NCBI GenBank assembly: GCA_041530395.1 | Contig: CP136945.1 | Span: forward strand, 2,418,001 to 2,482,000 | Length of the DNA: 64,000 nucleotides | Direction of reading: 5' to 3' | DNA from: Thermosynechococcaceae cyanobacterium Okahandja | GTDB lineage: Bacteria > Cyanobacteriota > Cyanobacteriia > Thermosynechococcales > Thermosynechococcaceae | Shown here: positions 34,959 through 45,711 of the stretch, piece by piece | How the letters are laid out: every line of letters starts with the position of its first letter | Numbering within the stretch: the stretch's first letter is position 1 | The notes under the pieces: model-generated | What the model was told of the DNA's origin: nothing | The model's input: only the letters and a program-made list of their open reading frames with translations | The model's database searches: none | Program-made: the position numbers and the translations under genes

Positions 34959-35807
34959 TTAGGCAATGGACAATTCGGGCACAGCGGTGGCCAACTGAAA
35001 CTGGGGCATACTTTGGCTGCACAGCCCCCGCGGAAAGGGGGACTCGGGATAGCCAACCCCCAACAGACACAAGCCCGCCGCAGGCGCGGCATATTTCACA
35101 AGATGGCGTTGCTCCTGCTGCCAGATCTCGGTAAAGTTGGCAGGCGATCGCCGTCCTTGGCCAACCTGTACCAGCAATCCCACCAGTAGGCGCATCATGC
35201 CGTAGAGGAACCCTGCCGCCTGCACCTCAATTTCCACCAAGGCACCGCGGCGTTGACAGCTGACCTCCTGCACCTCCACCCACGAGTGGGCACGCTTCGA
35301 CCCCGCCCGATGAAAGGCACTCAAGTGGTGACGACCCACCAGTGGTTCTAGAACCGCCTGCATGACCCCAGCATCGAGGCTGTACTGGTAGCAGTGCCAC
35401 GTCAAGCCCCGCAAAAACAAATTGGGGCATGGATCCGTGTAAAGGGTATAGCGATAGCGCCGCCACAGGGCCGAAAAGCGGGCATGCCACTGATCCGATA
35501 CGGCGGCAGCGGCTCGGATGAGCACATCGCTAGGCAGCCGCGAATTCAAGACCGCGGGCCAACGGTGGGCAGGAATCGGCGAATTGACCGTTACATGCGC
35601 CACCTGACCGGCAGCGTGTACGCCCGCATCGGTTCGCCCCGCCGCCACGACACTAACGGGATGGTTCACCACTTGGGCGATCGTCTGCTCCAGCACCTCC
35701 TGCACCGTGCGTTGACCCACTTGGCGTTGCCAGCCGTGAAAGTGCAACCCATGGTACTGGATGAGGAGTGCTAGGCGCTGTGCCCCTGCTGTTGCCATCG
35801 CCGCCAC
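34959..35807 (-). CDS. truA: tRNA pseudouridine synthase A
   Basis: TruA of about 280 residues that makes pseudouridine at positions 38-40 of tRNA anticodon stems. The catalytic aspartate is in AGRTDAGVHAAGQVAHV near residue 57, and the RYRYTLY and FLYGMMRLLVGLLVQVGQG segments are present. ATG codons at 35807 and 35798 are both possible. It lies between rplQ and rplM, as in other cyanobacteria. Confidence 0.94.
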   Translation of the reverse strand: MAAMATAGAQRLALLIQYHGLHFHGWQRQVGQRTVQEVLEQTIAQVVNHPVSVVAAGRTDAGVHAAGQVAHVTVNSPIPAHRWPAVLNSRLPSDVLIRAAAAVSDQWHARFSALWRRYRYTLYTDPCPNLFLRGLTWHCYQYSLDAGVMQAVLEPLVGRHHLSAFHRAGSKRAHSWVEVQEVSCQRRGALVEIEVQAAGFLYGMMRLLVGLLVQVGQGRRSPANFTEIWQQEQRHLVKYAAPAAGLCLLGVGYPESPFPRGLCSQSMPQFQLATAVPELSIA

Positions 35808-35816
35808 CCTTGCGCC

Positions 35817-36167
35817 TTAGACGAGTTCAATAACCGCAAGTTCGGCATTGTCCCCCCGCCGCCGCACGCTGCGGATAATGCGGGTATAGCCCCCGTTGCG
35901 ATCGCCATAGCGCTCAGCCGCTTGGGCAAAGAGCGCGTGAACCAACTGCTTGTCGTAAAGATACCCCAAGGCTCGCCGCCGCGCCGAGAGGGAACCCTCC
36001 TTCGCCAACGTAATCATTCGTTCTGCCTCCGAGCGCACAGCCTGTGCCCGCGCCTTGGTGGTGGTGATCCGACCGTGGCGAATCAGCTCTGTAGTGAGTG
36101 CCCGCAAGAGTGCCCGTCGCTGATCCGCAGGCAAGCCCAGTTGGGGGACACGACGTTGATGACGCAT
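35817..36167 (-). CDS. rplQ: 50S ribosomal protein L17
   Basis: L17 of 116 residues ([20 protein letters not shown] at the start, [20 protein letters not shown] in the centre, [18 protein letters not shown] near the end). It directly follows rpoA, the standard alpha-operon order. Confidence 0.97.
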   Translation of the reverse strand: MRHQRRVPQLGLPADQRRALLRALTTELIRHGRITTTKARAQAVRSEAERMITLAKEGSLSARRRALGYLYDKQLVHALFAQAAERYGDRNGGYTRIIRSVRRRGDNAELAVIELV

Positions 36168-36191
36168 ATCAAGAACCTCAACCTGATGACG

Positions 36192-37160
36192 TTAGTTAGA
36201 GCGAACAGCCTTTTGGGGCGGCAGCGTAATCCCCAAGTGCTTTTGCAGAGCCTCAATGACTTCTTCCGCCGATTTTTGGCCGAAGTTTTTGATTTCCAGC
36301 AAGTCTTCTTGGGAGTACTCCAATAGATCCGCAACCGTATTCACCTGCGCCCGCTTCAGGCAGTTATACGCCCGCACCGAAAGATTCAGTTGCTCAATTT
36401 GAATTTGGCCGGTTTCATCGTACTCATCCGCTGTTGTTGCCTCAGACGCTTGGAGCGGCGCTTCCTTCAGGGGGCTAAACAACTCCACAAGAATACTGGC
36501 CGCTTGATTCAAGGCATCCTGCGGTGTCAGGCTACCATTGGTCCAAATCTCGAGCTTCAGATAATCCTGCAGCGGGCGTTCCCCTTCCGAGCCACTGGTT
36601 CGGATAGATTCAACGCTATAGTTCACCCGACGCACCGGCATAAATACCGCATCCAGTTGCAGGTAGTCCAAGGCCATGCGATCGTCCCGTACCCGCTCCA
36701 CCGAGCGATACCCTTTATCGCACTCTACCTTAAACTCCAACTCCAAGGTGGCACCCGGCATCAGGGTTGCGATGTAGTGATTGGGATTCACCACCTCCAC
36801 CTCAGAGGACAACTCAATCATGGCCGCCGTCACCGTCAGCGCCTCCGACTCAGGAGCTTGGGCATAAATACGACCCATTTGCGGTTCCGTCGTGTGGCTG
36901 CGCACCACCAACTGCTTCATTTGCAGCAGAATATCCATGACATCTTCGCGCACGCCCGGAATGGTCGAGAACTCGTGGTTCACCCCGGCAATGCGCACCG
37001 CCGTTACCGCACACCCTGGCAAGTTAGACAGCAGCACCCGCCGTAGGGCGTTGCCAACGGTCACCCCTTGACCCGGCTCTAGGGGATGGAGGGCAAACTG
37101 GCCGTACTGGCCTTGATCCTCTTCAACCCGTGTCTCTAAACATTCAATTTGATATGCCAT
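36192..37160 (-). CDS. rpoA: RNA polymerase alpha subunit
   Basis: Alpha subunit of 322 residues. The N-terminal dimerisation domain has QGVTVGNALRRVLLSNLPG; the C-terminal domain has LNLSVRAYNCLKRAQVNTV and LLEIKNFGQKSAEEV, the part that contacts regulators and UP elements. The correct start is the ATG at 37160 (MAYQIECLETR); the frame extends artificially to 37226. Confidence 0.97.
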   Translation of the reverse strand: MAYQIECLETRVEEDQGQYGQFALHPLEPGQGVTVGNALRRVLLSNLPGCAVTAVRIAGVNHEFSTIPGVREDVMDILLQMKQLVVRSHTTEPQMGRIYAQAPESEALTVTAAMIELSSEVEVVNPNHYIATLMPGATLELEFKVECDKGYRSVERVRDDRMALDYLQLDAVFMPVRRVNYSVESIRTSGSEGERPLQDYLKLEIWTNGSLTPQDALNQAASILVELFSPLKEAPLQASEATTADEYDETGQIQIEQLNLSVRAYNCLKRAQVNTVADLLEYSQEDLLEIKNFGQKSAEEVIEALQKHLGITLPPQKAVRSN

Positions 37161-37191
37161 AGCCCTTGCTCCCAGATAACCCAAACTCACC

Positions 37192-37584
37192 TTAGACCCG
37201 CCGCCGTTTGGGGGGGCGACAACCATTGTGGGGAATCGGGGTCACATCGCGAATCAGGGTAATTTCTAAGCCTGCCGCTTGCAGTGCCCGAATTGCCGTT
37301 TCCCGCCCCGAGCCGGGGCCACTTACCATGACTTCAATTTGGCGCATCCCCTGATCAATGGCGCGCCGTGCTGCGCTATCAGCAGCGGTTTGCGCCGCAA
37401 AGGGAGTACCTTTTTTGGCTCCCTTAAAGCCACTGGAGCCCGCAGAAGCCCAAGCAATGACTTCGCCGCTGGGGTCGGTAATGGAGACGATGGTATTGTT
37501 GAAGGTAGATTGAATGTGGGCAACGCCACTGGGGACATTGCGCTTTTGTTTACGAGAGCCAGACCGTTTTGCAGAGGGTGCCAT
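37192..37584 (-). CDS. rpsK: 30S ribosomal protein S11
   Basis: S11 of 130 residues with [20 protein letters not shown] near the start, [20 protein letters not shown] and the C-terminal [12 protein letters not shown]. It lies between rpsM and rpoA. Confidence 0.97.
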   Translation of the reverse strand: MAPSAKRSGSRKQKRNVPSGVAHIQSTFNNTIVSITDPSGEVIAWASAGSSGFKGAKKGTPFAAQTAADSAARRAIDQGMRQIEVMVSGPGSGRETAIRALQAAGLEITLIRDVTPIPHNGCRPPKRRRV

Positions 37585-37632
37585 AATCTATCCAAATATG
37601 AGGGTCGAACAGGTTGCAAAATAACGCAGGAA

Positions 37633-38013
37633 TTACTTCTTGGCGGCGGGTTTCTTCTTGCCAGCAACGGTGCGGCGACCACCACGGCGCGTACGGGCAT
37701 TGGTGCGGGTTCGTTGTCCGCGCACCGGCAACCCCAAACGATGCCGCCGGCCACGATAGCTGCCAATATCCATCAGCCGCTTGATGTTCATGGCTTCAAG
37801 GCGGCGCAGATCCCCTTCCACTTGGTACTCATCAATGGCAGAGCGCAGGGCAGCAATGTCCGCGTCCGATAAATCGCGGGTGCGGGTATCCGGGTTTACC
37901 CCTGTTTTGGCCAAAATTTCCTTCGAGCGCGTTAAGCCAATGCCATAAATGTAGGTCAAGGCAATTTCAATGCGCTTGTCCCGGGGCAAGTCAACACCAG
38001 CAATGCGAGCCAT
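37633..38013 (-). CDS. rpsM: 30S ribosomal protein S13
   Basis: S13 of 126 residues with [20 protein letters not shown], the [11 protein letters not shown] helix-hairpin segment, the [17 protein letters not shown] motif and a Lys/Ala tail. It forms the S13-S11-alpha stretch of the cluster. Confidence 0.97.
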   Translation of the reverse strand: MARIAGVDLPRDKRIEIALTYIYGIGLTRSKEILAKTGVNPDTRTRDLSDADIAALRSAIDEYQVEGDLRRLEAMNIKRLMDIGSYRGRRHRLGLPVRGQRTRTNARTRRGGRRTVAGKKKPAAKK

Positions 38014-38047
38014 GAATTTAGTTCCTATCTGTTAAACAACTAATGGG

Positions 38048-38161
38048 TTACCCTTGACGCTGCTTGTGCTTGGGGTTGGTGCAAATCACCATCACCCGAC
38101 CGCGTCGCCGAATAATGCGGCATTTTTCGCAAATGCGCCGTACCGATGCTCTCACTTTCAT
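38048..38161 (-). CDS. rpmJ: 50S ribosomal protein L36
   Basis: A 37-codon gene found by direct reading: it starts [20 protein letters not shown] and ends with the [11 protein letters not shown] zinc-site half. The ligands Cys11, Cys14, Cys27 and His32 form the L36 zinc ribbon. It sits between infA and rpsM, the normal place. Confidence 0.97.
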   Translation of the reverse strand: MKVRASVRRICEKCRIIRRRGRVMVICTNPKHKQRQG

Positions 38162-38228
38162 ATCAATCGCTCATCTAGTCGCAAATTTTACATTTTAGCA
38201 GAGTAATCGTATCAAATCAAACCTGTGG

Positions 38229-38453
38229 TTATTTTTTTCGCAGGCGGTAGGTAATACGCCCCTTGGTGAGGTCGTAGGGGGTCAGCTCCACTTTAACGCG
38301 ATCGCCCGGCAAAATTTTGATATAATTGCGGCGAATCTTGCCGGAAATGTGAGCCAGCACATTAAAGCCATTGTCCAAATCGACCCGAAACATGGCGTTG
38401 GGCAATGACTCGGTCACCGTGCCTTCGATTTCAATGGCATCCTGCTTAGACAC
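38229..38453 (-). CDS. infA: Translation initiation factor IF-1
   Basis: IF-1 of 74 residues, an S1-type OB fold ([20 protein letters not shown], then [21 protein letters not shown]). The start is GTG at 38453, which follows a perfect GGGAGGTGA ribosome-binding sequence located in the 3' end of adk; the two genes overlap by 8 bases. Confidence 0.96.
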
Positions 38454-39033
38454 ACTTCACCTCCCCAATCCGAGCTTTAATGGCAGCAGTTACCTCAGCA
38501 ATACTCTGGGTGCCATCCACGTGCACAAATTTAGGATGATCTGCGTACTGCTGAATCATCGGCAATGTTTCCTGCTCGTAAACCCGCACCCGCTTCAGAA
38601 TGGTCTCCGGTGTATCATCGGAGCGCTGTTGACCGGAGGCCGCTTGCTTGGCGCGATTCAGGGCGCGCTCTTGCAGAACTTCCGCAGGCACATCTAAAAA
38701 CAGCAAGTAATGGTAGTCTTGGCCAATATCTGCCAACATCGCCTCAAAAACCTTGGCCTGCGTTAGGTTGCGGGGAAAGCCATCCAGTAGCCAACCCGTA
38801 GCTGCATCCGGCTGCTGCAAACGATTGGCCACCATATCCACAATCACTTGATCCGGCACCAGTTCACCGCGATCCATATACCCTTGAGCCTGCTGTCCGA
38901 GGGGCGTGCCAGCAGCTCGTTCGGCCCGCAGAATATCACCCGTGGAAATGTGGGGGATACCAAAATGCTCGATGAGAATGGCTGCTTGGGTACCTTTGCC
39001 CGAACCGGGGCCGCCAAATAAAATTAACCGCAT
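38446..39033 (-). CDS. adk: Adenylate kinase
   Basis: Adenylate kinase of 195 residues with the P-loop [12 protein letters not shown] at the start, STGDILRAE near residue 30 and [10 protein letters not shown] near 84. The long zinc-type LID insertion is absent, so it is the short form. It starts in the TAATG overlap with secY and its end contains the infA start. Confidence 0.97.
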
Positions 39034-40343
39034 TACTGTTTCACCATTCCCTCATAGCGTTGCGAAATCACGTAGGTCTGAATTTGTTTTGAGGTATCAA
39101 TGGCCACCCCCACCAAGATCAGCAAAGAAGTAGCCCCTAACCCTTGGAACGTGGTAACCCGGGTGGCACTTTCCACGGCGGTGGGGATAATGGCCACCAA
39201 GCCTAGGAAAATTGCGCCCAAGAACGTGAGGCGGTTCAGCACTCGCTCCAGATAATCTGAGGTAGCTTTCCCCGGACGGATCCCCGGAATACTGGCACCC
39301 ATTTTTTTCAGGTTTTGGGACATATCCACCGGGTTCACCACCAAGGAGGAGTAGAAGTAGCTAAAAAATAGGATTAACAGTAAATAAACAATGACGTAAG
39401 CCCACGGGGTTGGGCCTGCGGGGGAAATGTAGGCGGCAATTTGGGCAATCAGTTCGTTACGGGTAAACTGGGCGAGGGTTGAGGGCAAAATCAGAACCGC
39501 AGAGGCAAAAATAATCGGCATCACGCCCCCTTGATTGAGCCGCAGGGGTAAATAGCTCGTCTGCTCACGGTAGAGCTTGCGCCCCACCTGTCGCCGTGCC
39601 GAAACAATGGGAATGCGGCGGGTACCCTCCTGGACAAAAACAATGCCGACAATCATGGCCAAGAAGACTGCCACCAGAATGACAATGCCGCCAACGTTAC
39701 CGCCACTTTCAGCAAAGGCAATGGTTTGCCCCACAGAGCCGGGCAGGTAGGCCACAATACTCAAGAAAATGAGCAGCGAAGCACCGTTACCGACCCCGCG
39801 CTCCGTAATCAGTTCCGAAATCCACATCACCACCATGGAGCCAGCGGTAAGGCCAAGGACAATTTCGGCAATAAAGAGCGCCCCCGGGTGTAAGGCGGCT
39901 CCCGGAATGGAGCTCACAAACAGGGCAATGCCAACGCTCTGGAGCACCGCCCAGCCCACGGCCACGTAGCGGGTAATCTGGGAAATTTTGCGCCGCCCGG
40001 CTTCCCCTTCATCCTTTTGCAGGCGCTCGAGGGAGGGCAAGGCCGCCGTCAGCAGTTGCATGATGATCGAGGCGTTGATGTAGGGCAAGATGCCAAGGGC
40101 AAAAATACCCAAGGCGGAGAGACCCCCACCGGAGAAAATATCCAAGAAGCGAATAACGGCATTATCCTCAACACTTTGGGCAAAGACGGCGCGGTCAATG
40201 CCGGGGATGGGCAGGTAAATGCCTAAGCGCACCAAAATCAGTAGCCCAAGGGTAATGAGTAGTCGCCCCCGCAAGCCCGAGGCCTGTGCCATTTGCATAA
40301 AGGTTTCTTGAGCCGTGGGAGCTTTGCCGCGATTCACAATCAT
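39033..40343 (-). CDS. secY: Preprotein translocase subunit SecY
   Basis: SecY of 436 residues with ten membrane segments, including the plug region and the family segments GIYLPIPGIDRA near residue 42, IMQLLTAALPSLERLQKDEG near 94 and VNPVDMSQNLKKMGASIPGIRPG near 320. It forms the channel used for thylakoid and plasma-membrane export with SecE and SecG. Its stop shares bases with the adk start. Confidence 0.97.
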   Translation of the reverse strand: MIVNRGKAPTAQETFMQMAQASGLRGRLLITLGLLILVRLGIYLPIPGIDRAVFAQSVEDNAVIRFLDIFSGGGLSALGIFALGILPYINASIIMQLLTAALPSLERLQKDEGEAGRRKISQITRYVAVGWAVLQSVGIALFVSSIPGAALHPGALFIAEIVLGLTAGSMVVMWISELITERGVGNGASLLIFLSIVAYLPGSVGQTIAFAESGGNVGGIVILVAVFLAMIVGIVFVQEGTRRIPIVSARRQVGRKLYREQTSYLPLRLNQGGVMPIIFASAVLILPSTLAQFTRNELIAQIAAYISPAGPTPWAYVIVYLLLILFFSYFYSSLVVNPVDMSQNLKKMGASIPGIRPGKATSDYLERVLNRLTFLGAIFLGLVAIIPTAVESATRVTTFQGLGATSLLILVGVAIDTSKQIQTYVISQRYEGMVKQ

Positions 40344-40355
40344 GATCCGCTTCCT

Positions 40356-40817
40356 CTATTTGCTGTCGCTAACGACGGCATCAACACAGGTTCCCCCCGC
40401 GGCTTCGATTTTGGCACGAGCACTGCCACTAAAGGCAGCCGCATGTACCTCTAGCTTGACGCTGAGTTCACCATCTCCGAGCACTTTTAGGGGGTGCTTA
40501 GCGCTGGTGAGAATCCCCGCTTCTAGGAGGGATTCAACGGTCACGATGCTATTGGCGGGTAGGCTATTGAGACGACCGACGTTAATCGTAGTGTAAAGCG
40601 TCCGGTTGACAATGGGAAAGTGTTTGAGTTTGGGGAGTCGGCGGTAGAGGGGATTTTGTCCCCCTTCAAAGCCCGGACGGGTGGGACGACCGGAACGGGA
40701 TTTTTGCCCCCGCATCCCAAACCCACCACTGGCTCCTTGACCGGCGGAGATGCCACGGCCAATGCGCCGCTTGCGTCGCCGCGATCCCGGTTGGGGTTGA
40801 GCATCCTGAAAACGCAT
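40356..40817 (-). CDS. rplO: 50S ribosomal protein L15
   Basis: L15 of 153 residues with the Gly/Arg-rich N-terminus ([30 protein letters not shown]). The ATG at 40817 follows AGGAG at a good distance; the TTG two codons before it is not needed. No rpmD (L30) lies between it and rpsE, as expected in cyanobacteria. Confidence 0.97.
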   Translation of the reverse strand: MRFQDAQPQPGSRRRKRRIGRGISAGQGASGGFGMRGQKSRSGRPTRPGFEGGQNPLYRRLPKLKHFPIVNRTLYTTINVGRLNSLPANSIVTVESLLEAGILTSAKHPLKVLGDGELSVKLEVHAAAFSGSARAKIEAAGGTCVDAVVSDSK

Positions 40818-40830
40818 GGACAACTCCTAA

Positions 40831-41355
40831 CTACTTGCTGTAAAGGTTTTCGACAGGGATCTCGCGTTCTTCGGCCACTTCGGCGAAGGTGCGTAGAGCC
40901 GCCAAGGCTTCTAGGGCGGCGCGGGCATTGTTGAGGGGGTTGCTAGAACCTAACTGTTTGGCCAAGACGTTGCGCACGCCCGCCAGTTCTAGGACGGTGC
41001 GCACGGATCCACCGGCAATTACACCGGTTCCGGGGGCGGCGGGGCGAATCATGACGCGGGCGGCTCCCCCTTCGCCCACGGTGGGATGGGGGATAGAGTT
41101 AGATTTGGTAATGGGCACGTCAATGAGGTGCTTTTTGCCATCGGCCACACCTTTGCGCACGGCACCAATGACATCGGCCGCTTTGCCAACGCCGACACCC
41201 ACTTGGCCGCGCTCGTTACCGACAATTACAATGGCGCGGAAGCTGAGTTTTTTACCGCCCTTTACGACTTTGGAGACGCGGCGGATCTGGACGACCCGTT
41301 CTTGCCAGTCGGTTTCTTTTTCAACTTTACGGGGGTTTTTACGACGATTTGCCAT
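40831..41355 (-). CDS. rpsE: 30S ribosomal protein S5
   Basis: S5 of 174 residues with [19 protein letters not shown] near the start, [18 protein letters not shown] in the centre and [20 protein letters not shown] near residue 108. It follows rplR. Confidence 0.97.
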   Translation of the reverse strand: MANRRKNPRKVEKETDWQERVVQIRRVSKVVKGGKKLSFRAIVIVGNERGQVGVGVGKAADVIGAVRKGVADGKKHLIDVPITKSNSIPHPTVGEGGAARVMIRPAAPGTGVIAGGSVRTVLELAGVRNVLAKQLGSSNPLNNARAALEALAALRTFAEVAEEREIPVENLYSK

Positions 41356-41366
41356 CGGGTCATCCT

Positions 41367-41729
41367 CTAAAAGTCTAGTCCGGCTTCACGGGCAGCGTCC
41401 GCAAGGGCTTTGACGCGACCATGATAGATATTCCCGCCGCGATCAAAGACAACGCGCTCAATGCCCGCGGCTTTGGCTCGCTCCGCAATTAGGCGACCGA
41501 CTTCCACAGAAGCGGCGCAGTTGCTGCCGTTTCCGAGTTTTTGCCGCAGGTCGGGTTCCACACTGGAAGCGGCCACCAAGGTGTGATGCCGGGTGTCGTC
41601 AATGAGTTGGGCATAGATGTGCTGATGGGAACGGAAGACCGCAAGGCGGGGGCGATCGCCGGTTCCCTTGACTTTGCGCCGAATGCGCTGATGCCGACTT
41701 TGTCGGGCGGCGGTACGAGTTTGCTTCAT
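41367..41729 (-). CDS. rplR: 50S ribosomal protein L18
   Basis: L18 of 120 residues with [20 protein letters not shown] near the start, the [14 protein letters not shown] strand and the C-terminal [20 protein letters not shown], which binds 5S rRNA. Directly adjoins rplF. Confidence 0.97.
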   Translation of the reverse strand: MKQTRTAARQSRHQRIRRKVKGTGDRPRLAVFRSHQHIYAQLIDDTRHHTLVAASSVEPDLRQKLGNGSNCAASVEVGRLIAERAKAAGIERVVFDRGGNIYHGRVKALADAAREAGLDF

Positions 41730-42293
41730 CTATTTCTTCCCTGTCTTACCAACTTTGCGACGGACAAATTCACCAGAGTAACGAATTCCTTTGCCCTTGT
41801 AAGGCTCCGGTGGACGCACGCCACGAATTTGGGCGGCCAGATTGCCCACCAGTTCTTTATCGATGCCACTGACGAGAACAATGGTGCCCTGCTGCACCTT
41901 TTTGCCTTGGTTGTCTTCGATTTCTAAGGTAATGCCGTCGGGGGGCGTAATTTCCACCGGGTGGCTGTAGCCCATGCTCAGCACCAGATTTTTGCCCTGC
42001 TGTTGGGCGCGATACCCCACCCCTTGGATTTCCAGCTTTTTGCTAAAACCTTGGGCAACTCCTTCCACCATGTTGGCTACAAGGGTACGGCACAGGCCGT
42101 GGCGTTCGCGGGCGGTTCGTGAGTCGTCCCGCCGCTGCACGAGGATGGTTTCCCCCTCTTGCACCACGTTGACTTCTGGGGGCAGGAGGCGGCTGAGTTG
42201 ACCTTTGGGACCTTTAACGGTGACCTGCTGCCCCTCAAGGGATAGGGTGACATTTTTGGGGAGGGGAATAGGGCGTTTGCCAATACGAGACAT
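41730..42293 (-). CDS. rplF: 50S ribosomal protein L6
   Basis: L6 of 187 residues with [15 protein letters not shown] at the start, [20 protein letters not shown] in the centre and [19 protein letters not shown] at the end. It is slightly longer than usual. Lies between rpsH and rplR. Confidence 0.97.
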   Translation of the reverse strand: MSRIGKRPIPLPKNVTLSLEGQQVTVKGPKGQLSRLLPPEVNVVQEGETILVQRRDDSRTARERHGLCRTLVANMVEGVAQGFSKKLEIQGVGYRAQQQGKNLVLSMGYSHPVEITPPDGITLEIEDNQGKKVQQGTIVLVSGIDKELVGNLAAQIRGVRPPEPYKGKGIRYSGEFVRRKVGKTGKK

Positions 42294-42311
42294 GTGGGAC
42301 TTCCTCCGAGC

Positions 42312-42713
42312 TTACCAAACGTAACAGAGTACTTCGCCGCCAATGCCTTGCCGCCGTGCCTCGCGATCCGTCATGATGCCGCTGGAGGTGGAAATGATGG
42401 CAATCCCAATCCCCCCCAAGACGCGGGGGAGTTCGCGGGAATTGGCATAGACGCGCAGTCCGGGCTTGCTAACCCGCTTCAGGGCAGTAATAATGGGCTG
42501 GCGTTGTTTGCCACGATACTTGAGGGCAACGACCAACTGCCGCTTGATGCCGTCCCCCTGCTCTTCGTAGTCGCGAATGAACCCTTCCGCTTTTAGCACT
42601 TGGGCAATACTGCGGGTCATGCGCGTGGCCGGAATCGTGGTGGTTTGATGACGCGCAAGGTTTGCGTTGCGGATGCGAGTCAGCATATCGCCAATTGTGT
42701 CGTTTACTGCCAT
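42312..42713 (-). CDS. rpsH: 30S ribosomal protein S8
   Basis: S8 of 133 residues with [19 protein letters not shown] at the start and [20 protein letters not shown] near the end. It follows rplE directly; the rpsN gene found here in many other bacteria is missing, as in other cyanobacteria. Confidence 0.97.
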   Translation of the reverse strand: MAVNDTIGDMLTRIRNANLARHQTTTIPATRMTRSIAQVLKAEGFIRDYEEQGDGIKRQLVVALKYRGKQRQPIITALKRVSKPGLRVYANSRELPRVLGGIGIAIISTSSGIMTDREARRQGIGGEVLCYVW

Positions 42714-42743
42714 AGTTGCTCCTTAAAAATCCTGCCTCCGGCG

Positions 42744-43289
42744 TTAGTTATCACGGAATGGCATACCCATTGCTTTAAGCAGGGCACGTCCTTCTTCATC
42801 AGTGGTGGCAGTGGTGATGATTGAGACATCCATGCCGCGAATTTGATCGATATCGTCGTAGTTCACTTCGGGAAAAATGAGTTGCTCCCGCAGCCCTAAG
42901 GTGTAGTTGCCGCGACCGTCAAAGCTTTTGGGGTTCACGCCGCGAAAGTCACGAATGCGGGGTAGCGCAAGGTTAATCAGCCGATCCAAAAAGGAATACA
43001 TGCGATCGGCGCGCAGGGTGACAGCAACCCCCACGGGCATGCCTTGGCGAATTTTGAAGCCAGCGATCGCCTTCTTGGCACGGGTGACTACCGGTTTTTG
43101 GCCGGTAATAGTGGCAATTTCAGCAAGGGTGGCTTCAAGGGCTTTGGCGTTTTGCGCGGCCTCCCCTAAGCCGCGATTCACCGTCACTTTGACAAGTTTG
43201 GGGACTTGGTGAATGTTTTTGTACTGGAACTGCTGCATGAGCTGCGGCACAACCGTTTTGGTGTAGTGATCTTTTAGGCGTTTGGACAT
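42744..43289 (-). CDS. rplE: 50S ribosomal protein L5
   Basis: L5 of 181 residues with [20 protein letters not shown] near residue 28, [20 protein letters not shown] near 74 and the [20 protein letters not shown] segment near 130. It contacts 5S rRNA and P-site tRNA. Confidence 0.97.
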   Translation of the reverse strand: MSKRLKDHYTKTVVPQLMQQFQYKNIHQVPKLVKVTVNRGLGEAAQNAKALEATLAEIATITGQKPVVTRAKKAIAGFKIRQGMPVGVAVTLRADRMYSFLDRLINLALPRIRDFRGVNPKSFDGRGNYTLGLREQLIFPEVNYDDIDQIRGMDVSIITTATTDEEGRALLKAMGMPFRDN

Positions 43290-43341
43290 TCTTCAACGGC
43301 TCCTTGGCAATGTCTCTGGGCGTGGTCAGAGAAGAGGAAAA

Positions 43342-43692
43342 CTAGTCAATAATTTCACCGGTTTTTTTGAGCATCCGCACTTTGCGCCCGTCTTCGGTGT
43401 AGGTGTAGCAGATGCGGCTGGCAACGTTTTGCTTGGTTGAGTAGAGCATCACCTTGCAGCTATGGATAGGGGCTTCCTTGGTAACAATTTGACCAGATTC
43501 GCCCTCTTGGCGCGGTTTCACGTGCTTGGTTTTCAAATTCACCCCTTTGACGATGACTTGGCTGGTTTTGGGGAAGACCGCTAGGACTTCACCCACTTTG
43601 GCCTTGTCACTGCCGGCAATGACTTGCACGGTGTCGCCTTTTTTGACGTGCATCCGATAGCGGACGGTTTTTTGCGGTTTACGTGCCACCAT
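43342..43692 (-). CDS. rplX: 50S ribosomal protein L24
   Basis: L24 of 116 residues with the KOW segment [20 protein letters not shown] and the [20 protein letters not shown] part. Its ATG overlaps the rplN stop (TAATG). Confidence 0.97.
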   Translation of the reverse strand: MVARKPQKTVRYRMHVKKGDTVQVIAGSDKAKVGEVLAVFPKTSQVIVKGVNLKTKHVKPRQEGESGQIVTKEAPIHSCKVMLYSTKQNVASRICYTYTEDGRKVRMLKKTGEIID

Positions 43693-44060
43693 TAGAGAAC
43701 CTCCGGTGCCAAAGAGACAATTTTCGTGAAGTTCTTGTCCCGCAGTTCGCGGGCGACAGGCCCAAAGACCCGGGTGCCGCGGGGGTTGCCTTCTTGGTTA
43801 ATTAGCACCGCTGCATTATCGTCAAAGCGAATGCTCATGCCACTTTCGCGGCGAATGGCTTTACGGGTGCGTACAATGACGGCGCGCACCACATCGGATT
43901 TTTTGACGGCCATGTTGGGAGTGGCATCCTTAACCGTGGCAATAATGACATCACCAACGCTGCCGTAGCGACGATTCCCCCCACCCAGAACGCGGATGCA
44001 GAGCAGTTTCTTGGCGCCGCTGTTATCGGCAACGTTCAGGTACGTTTCCTGTTGAATCAT
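43692..44060 (-). CDS. rplN: 50S ribosomal protein L14
   Basis: L14 of 122 residues with [20 protein letters not shown] at the start and [20 protein letters not shown] near the end. It lies between rpsQ and rplX. Confidence 0.98.
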   Translation of the reverse strand: MIQQETYLNVADNSGAKKLLCIRVLGGGNRRYGSVGDVIIATVKDATPNMAVKKSDVVRAVIVRTRKAIRRESGMSIRFDDNAAVLINQEGNPRGTRVFGPVARELRDKNFTKIVSLAPEVL

Positions 44061-44072
44061 GGCTGGCTCTCC

Positions 44073-44321
44073 TTAGGCAGTCCCGGTGTTGAGAATTTCT
44101 GCGATCGCCCAGCGCTTGGTGCGACTGAGGGGGCGGGTTTCGCGAATGCGGACGCGATCGCCCACTTTGGCCTCATTGTTTTCATCGTGGGCTTTGTAGC
44201 GGCGAGTTTTGACGACAATCTTGCCGTACTTGGGATGGGAGGAGCGATTCTCTACAGCAACGACGACAGTTTTATCCATCTTGTCACTGACGACGATGCC
44301 CACCCGTTCTTTAACTGCCAT
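44073..44321 (-). CDS. rpsQ: 30S ribosomal protein S17
   Basis: S17 of 82 residues with [20 protein letters not shown] near the start and [19 protein letters not shown] in the centre. Its ATG shares a base with the rpmC stop. Confidence 0.97.
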   Translation of the reverse strand: MAVKERVGIVVSDKMDKTVVVAVENRSSHPKYGKIVVKTRRYKAHDENNEAKVGDRVRIRETRPLSRTKRWAIAEILNTGTA

Positions 44322-44533
44322 TAGTTCTGTCCTCCACTGCGGCGACGTTGATTCTCAAGGGTTAAAAGCTGCGCCAACTCGTGGCGTAGGTGCTTAAACT
44401 GGTGCGGCTTAACCTCCTGCCGGGTGGCTTTTTTGAACCGCAGATCAAACAGTTCTTTTTTAATGGCAACGATGCGATCGCTCACCTCTTGCTCACTTAA
44501 CTGCTGCAGATCTTTGAACTTTGTTAAGGCCAT
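44321..44533 (-). CDS. rpmC: 50S ribosomal protein L29
   Basis: L29 of 70 residues, two helices, with the basic segment [19 protein letters not shown]. It sits at the tunnel exit. Lies 2 bases after rplP. Confidence 0.96.
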   Translation of the reverse strand: MALTKFKDLQQLSEQEVSDRIVAIKKELFDLRFKKATRQEVKPHQFKHLRHELAQLLTLENQRRRSGGQN

Positions 44534-44535
44534 CC

Positions 44536-44967
44536 CTAACCCTCCTGTTCCACGTCGTCTTGACCACGGACAATGAAGCGGGTTTTGATCGGCATCTTAT
44601 AGGCCGCAAGACGCATTGCTTCCCGCGCCGTCGCCTCAGGCACGCCCGCAATTTCGTACATAATGCGCCCGGGCTTCACCACGGCCACCCAGTACTCCGG
44701 CGAGCCTTTACCAGACCCCATCCGCGTTTCAGCAGGACGCATGGTAACCGGCTTATCGGGGAAAATACGAATCCAGATTTTGCCCCCCCGGCGGATATAG
44801 CGGGTCATGGCGCGCCGCCCCGCCTCGATTTGGCGAGACGTAATCCACGCTGGCTCAAGGGCTTGCAGGGCAAACTCACCAAAATGAATCGAGCTACCGC
44901 GACTGGCTACTCCAGTCATCCGCCCTCGCTGTTGCTTGCGAAATTTAGTACGCTTAGGACTTAACAT
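44536..44967 (-). CDS. rplP: 50S ribosomal protein L16
   Basis: L16 of 143 residues with [17 protein letters not shown] at the start, [20 protein letters not shown] in the centre and [15 protein letters not shown]. It helps form the A-site. Confidence 0.97.
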   Translation of the reverse strand: MLSPKRTKFRKQQRGRMTGVASRGSSIHFGEFALQALEPAWITSRQIEAGRRAMTRYIRRGGKIWIRIFPDKPVTMRPAETRMGSGKGSPEYWVAVVKPGRIMYEIAGVPEATAREAMRLAAYKMPIKTRFIVRGQDDVEQEG

Positions 44968-44982
44968 CGCTGACTTCCTCGG

Positions 44983-45699
44983 TTAGTTAGAGCGATTTTC
45001 AAACTGGGGCAAGCGGCGCTGCCCTGCCCGCCGATTCGGTTCACGGCTTGCGGGTTCCGGCTGCCCGGGCAGCACTTCGCCCTTGAAGATCCACACCTTG
45101 ACCCCCAAAATGCCGTAAATGGTGCGCGCCGTCCGATAGGCATAGTCAATGTCAGCCCGCAGGGTATGCAGGGGCACCCGACCTTCGCGAGTCCACTCGG
45201 TACGGGCAATTTCCGCCCCGTTGAGCCGACCGGCCACTTGAATTTTGATCCCTTCAACGCCAGCCCGCTGCGCCCGCTGAATGGCCTGCCGCACTGCCCG
45301 CCGGAATGCCACCCGCCGCTCCAACTGCTGGGTAATATACTCTGCCAGCAAACTGGCCTCCGCATCTACCCGATTCACCTCCAGAACATTCACCTTAACG
45401 GTGCGACTGGCGGGGAGCATTTGCCGTAGGTCTTCCCGCAGCTTTTCAATGCCTTGGCCGCCCTTGCCAACCACCACCCCGGGGCGAGCGGTGCGAATTT
45501 GCAGTTCCACTTGATCCGCTTTGCGCTCAATCCGAATCTCGGCAATGCCGGCATTCCCCATCACCTTGTTGACGTAGGAGCGGATTTGATAATCCTCTTG
45601 CAGCAAATCGGGGTAGCGGGCGGCATCCGCATACCAGCGAGAGCGATGGTCTTGGGTAATACCGAGGCGAAAGCCAATTGGGTGAATCTTTTGTCCCAC
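44983..45699 (-). CDS. rpsC: 30S ribosomal protein S3
   Basis: S3 of 238 residues with [20 protein letters not shown] at the start, the KH loop [13 protein letters not shown] near residue 75 and the segment [20 protein letters not shown] near 155-175. It forms the mRNA entry. A short basic C-terminal tail ends LPQFENRSN. Confidence 0.97.
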   Translation of the reverse strand: MGQKIHPIGFRLGITQDHRSRWYADAARYPDLLQEDYQIRSYVNKVMGNAGIAEIRIERKADQVELQIRTARPGVVVGKGGQGIEKLREDLRQMLPASRTVKVNVLEVNRVDAEASLLAEYITQQLERRVAFRRAVRQAIQRAQRAGVEGIKIQVAGRLNGAEIARTEWTREGRVPLHTLRADIDYAYRTARTIYGILGVKVWIFKGEVLPGQPEPASREPNRRAGQRRLPQFENRSN

Positions 45700-45711
45700 A
45701 GTGGTATCCTT

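Noticed and set aside
36390-37046. 218-codon plus-strand open frame opposite rpoA
   Set aside because: Antisense shadow of a certain gene; His/Leu/Gln-rich nonsense composition.
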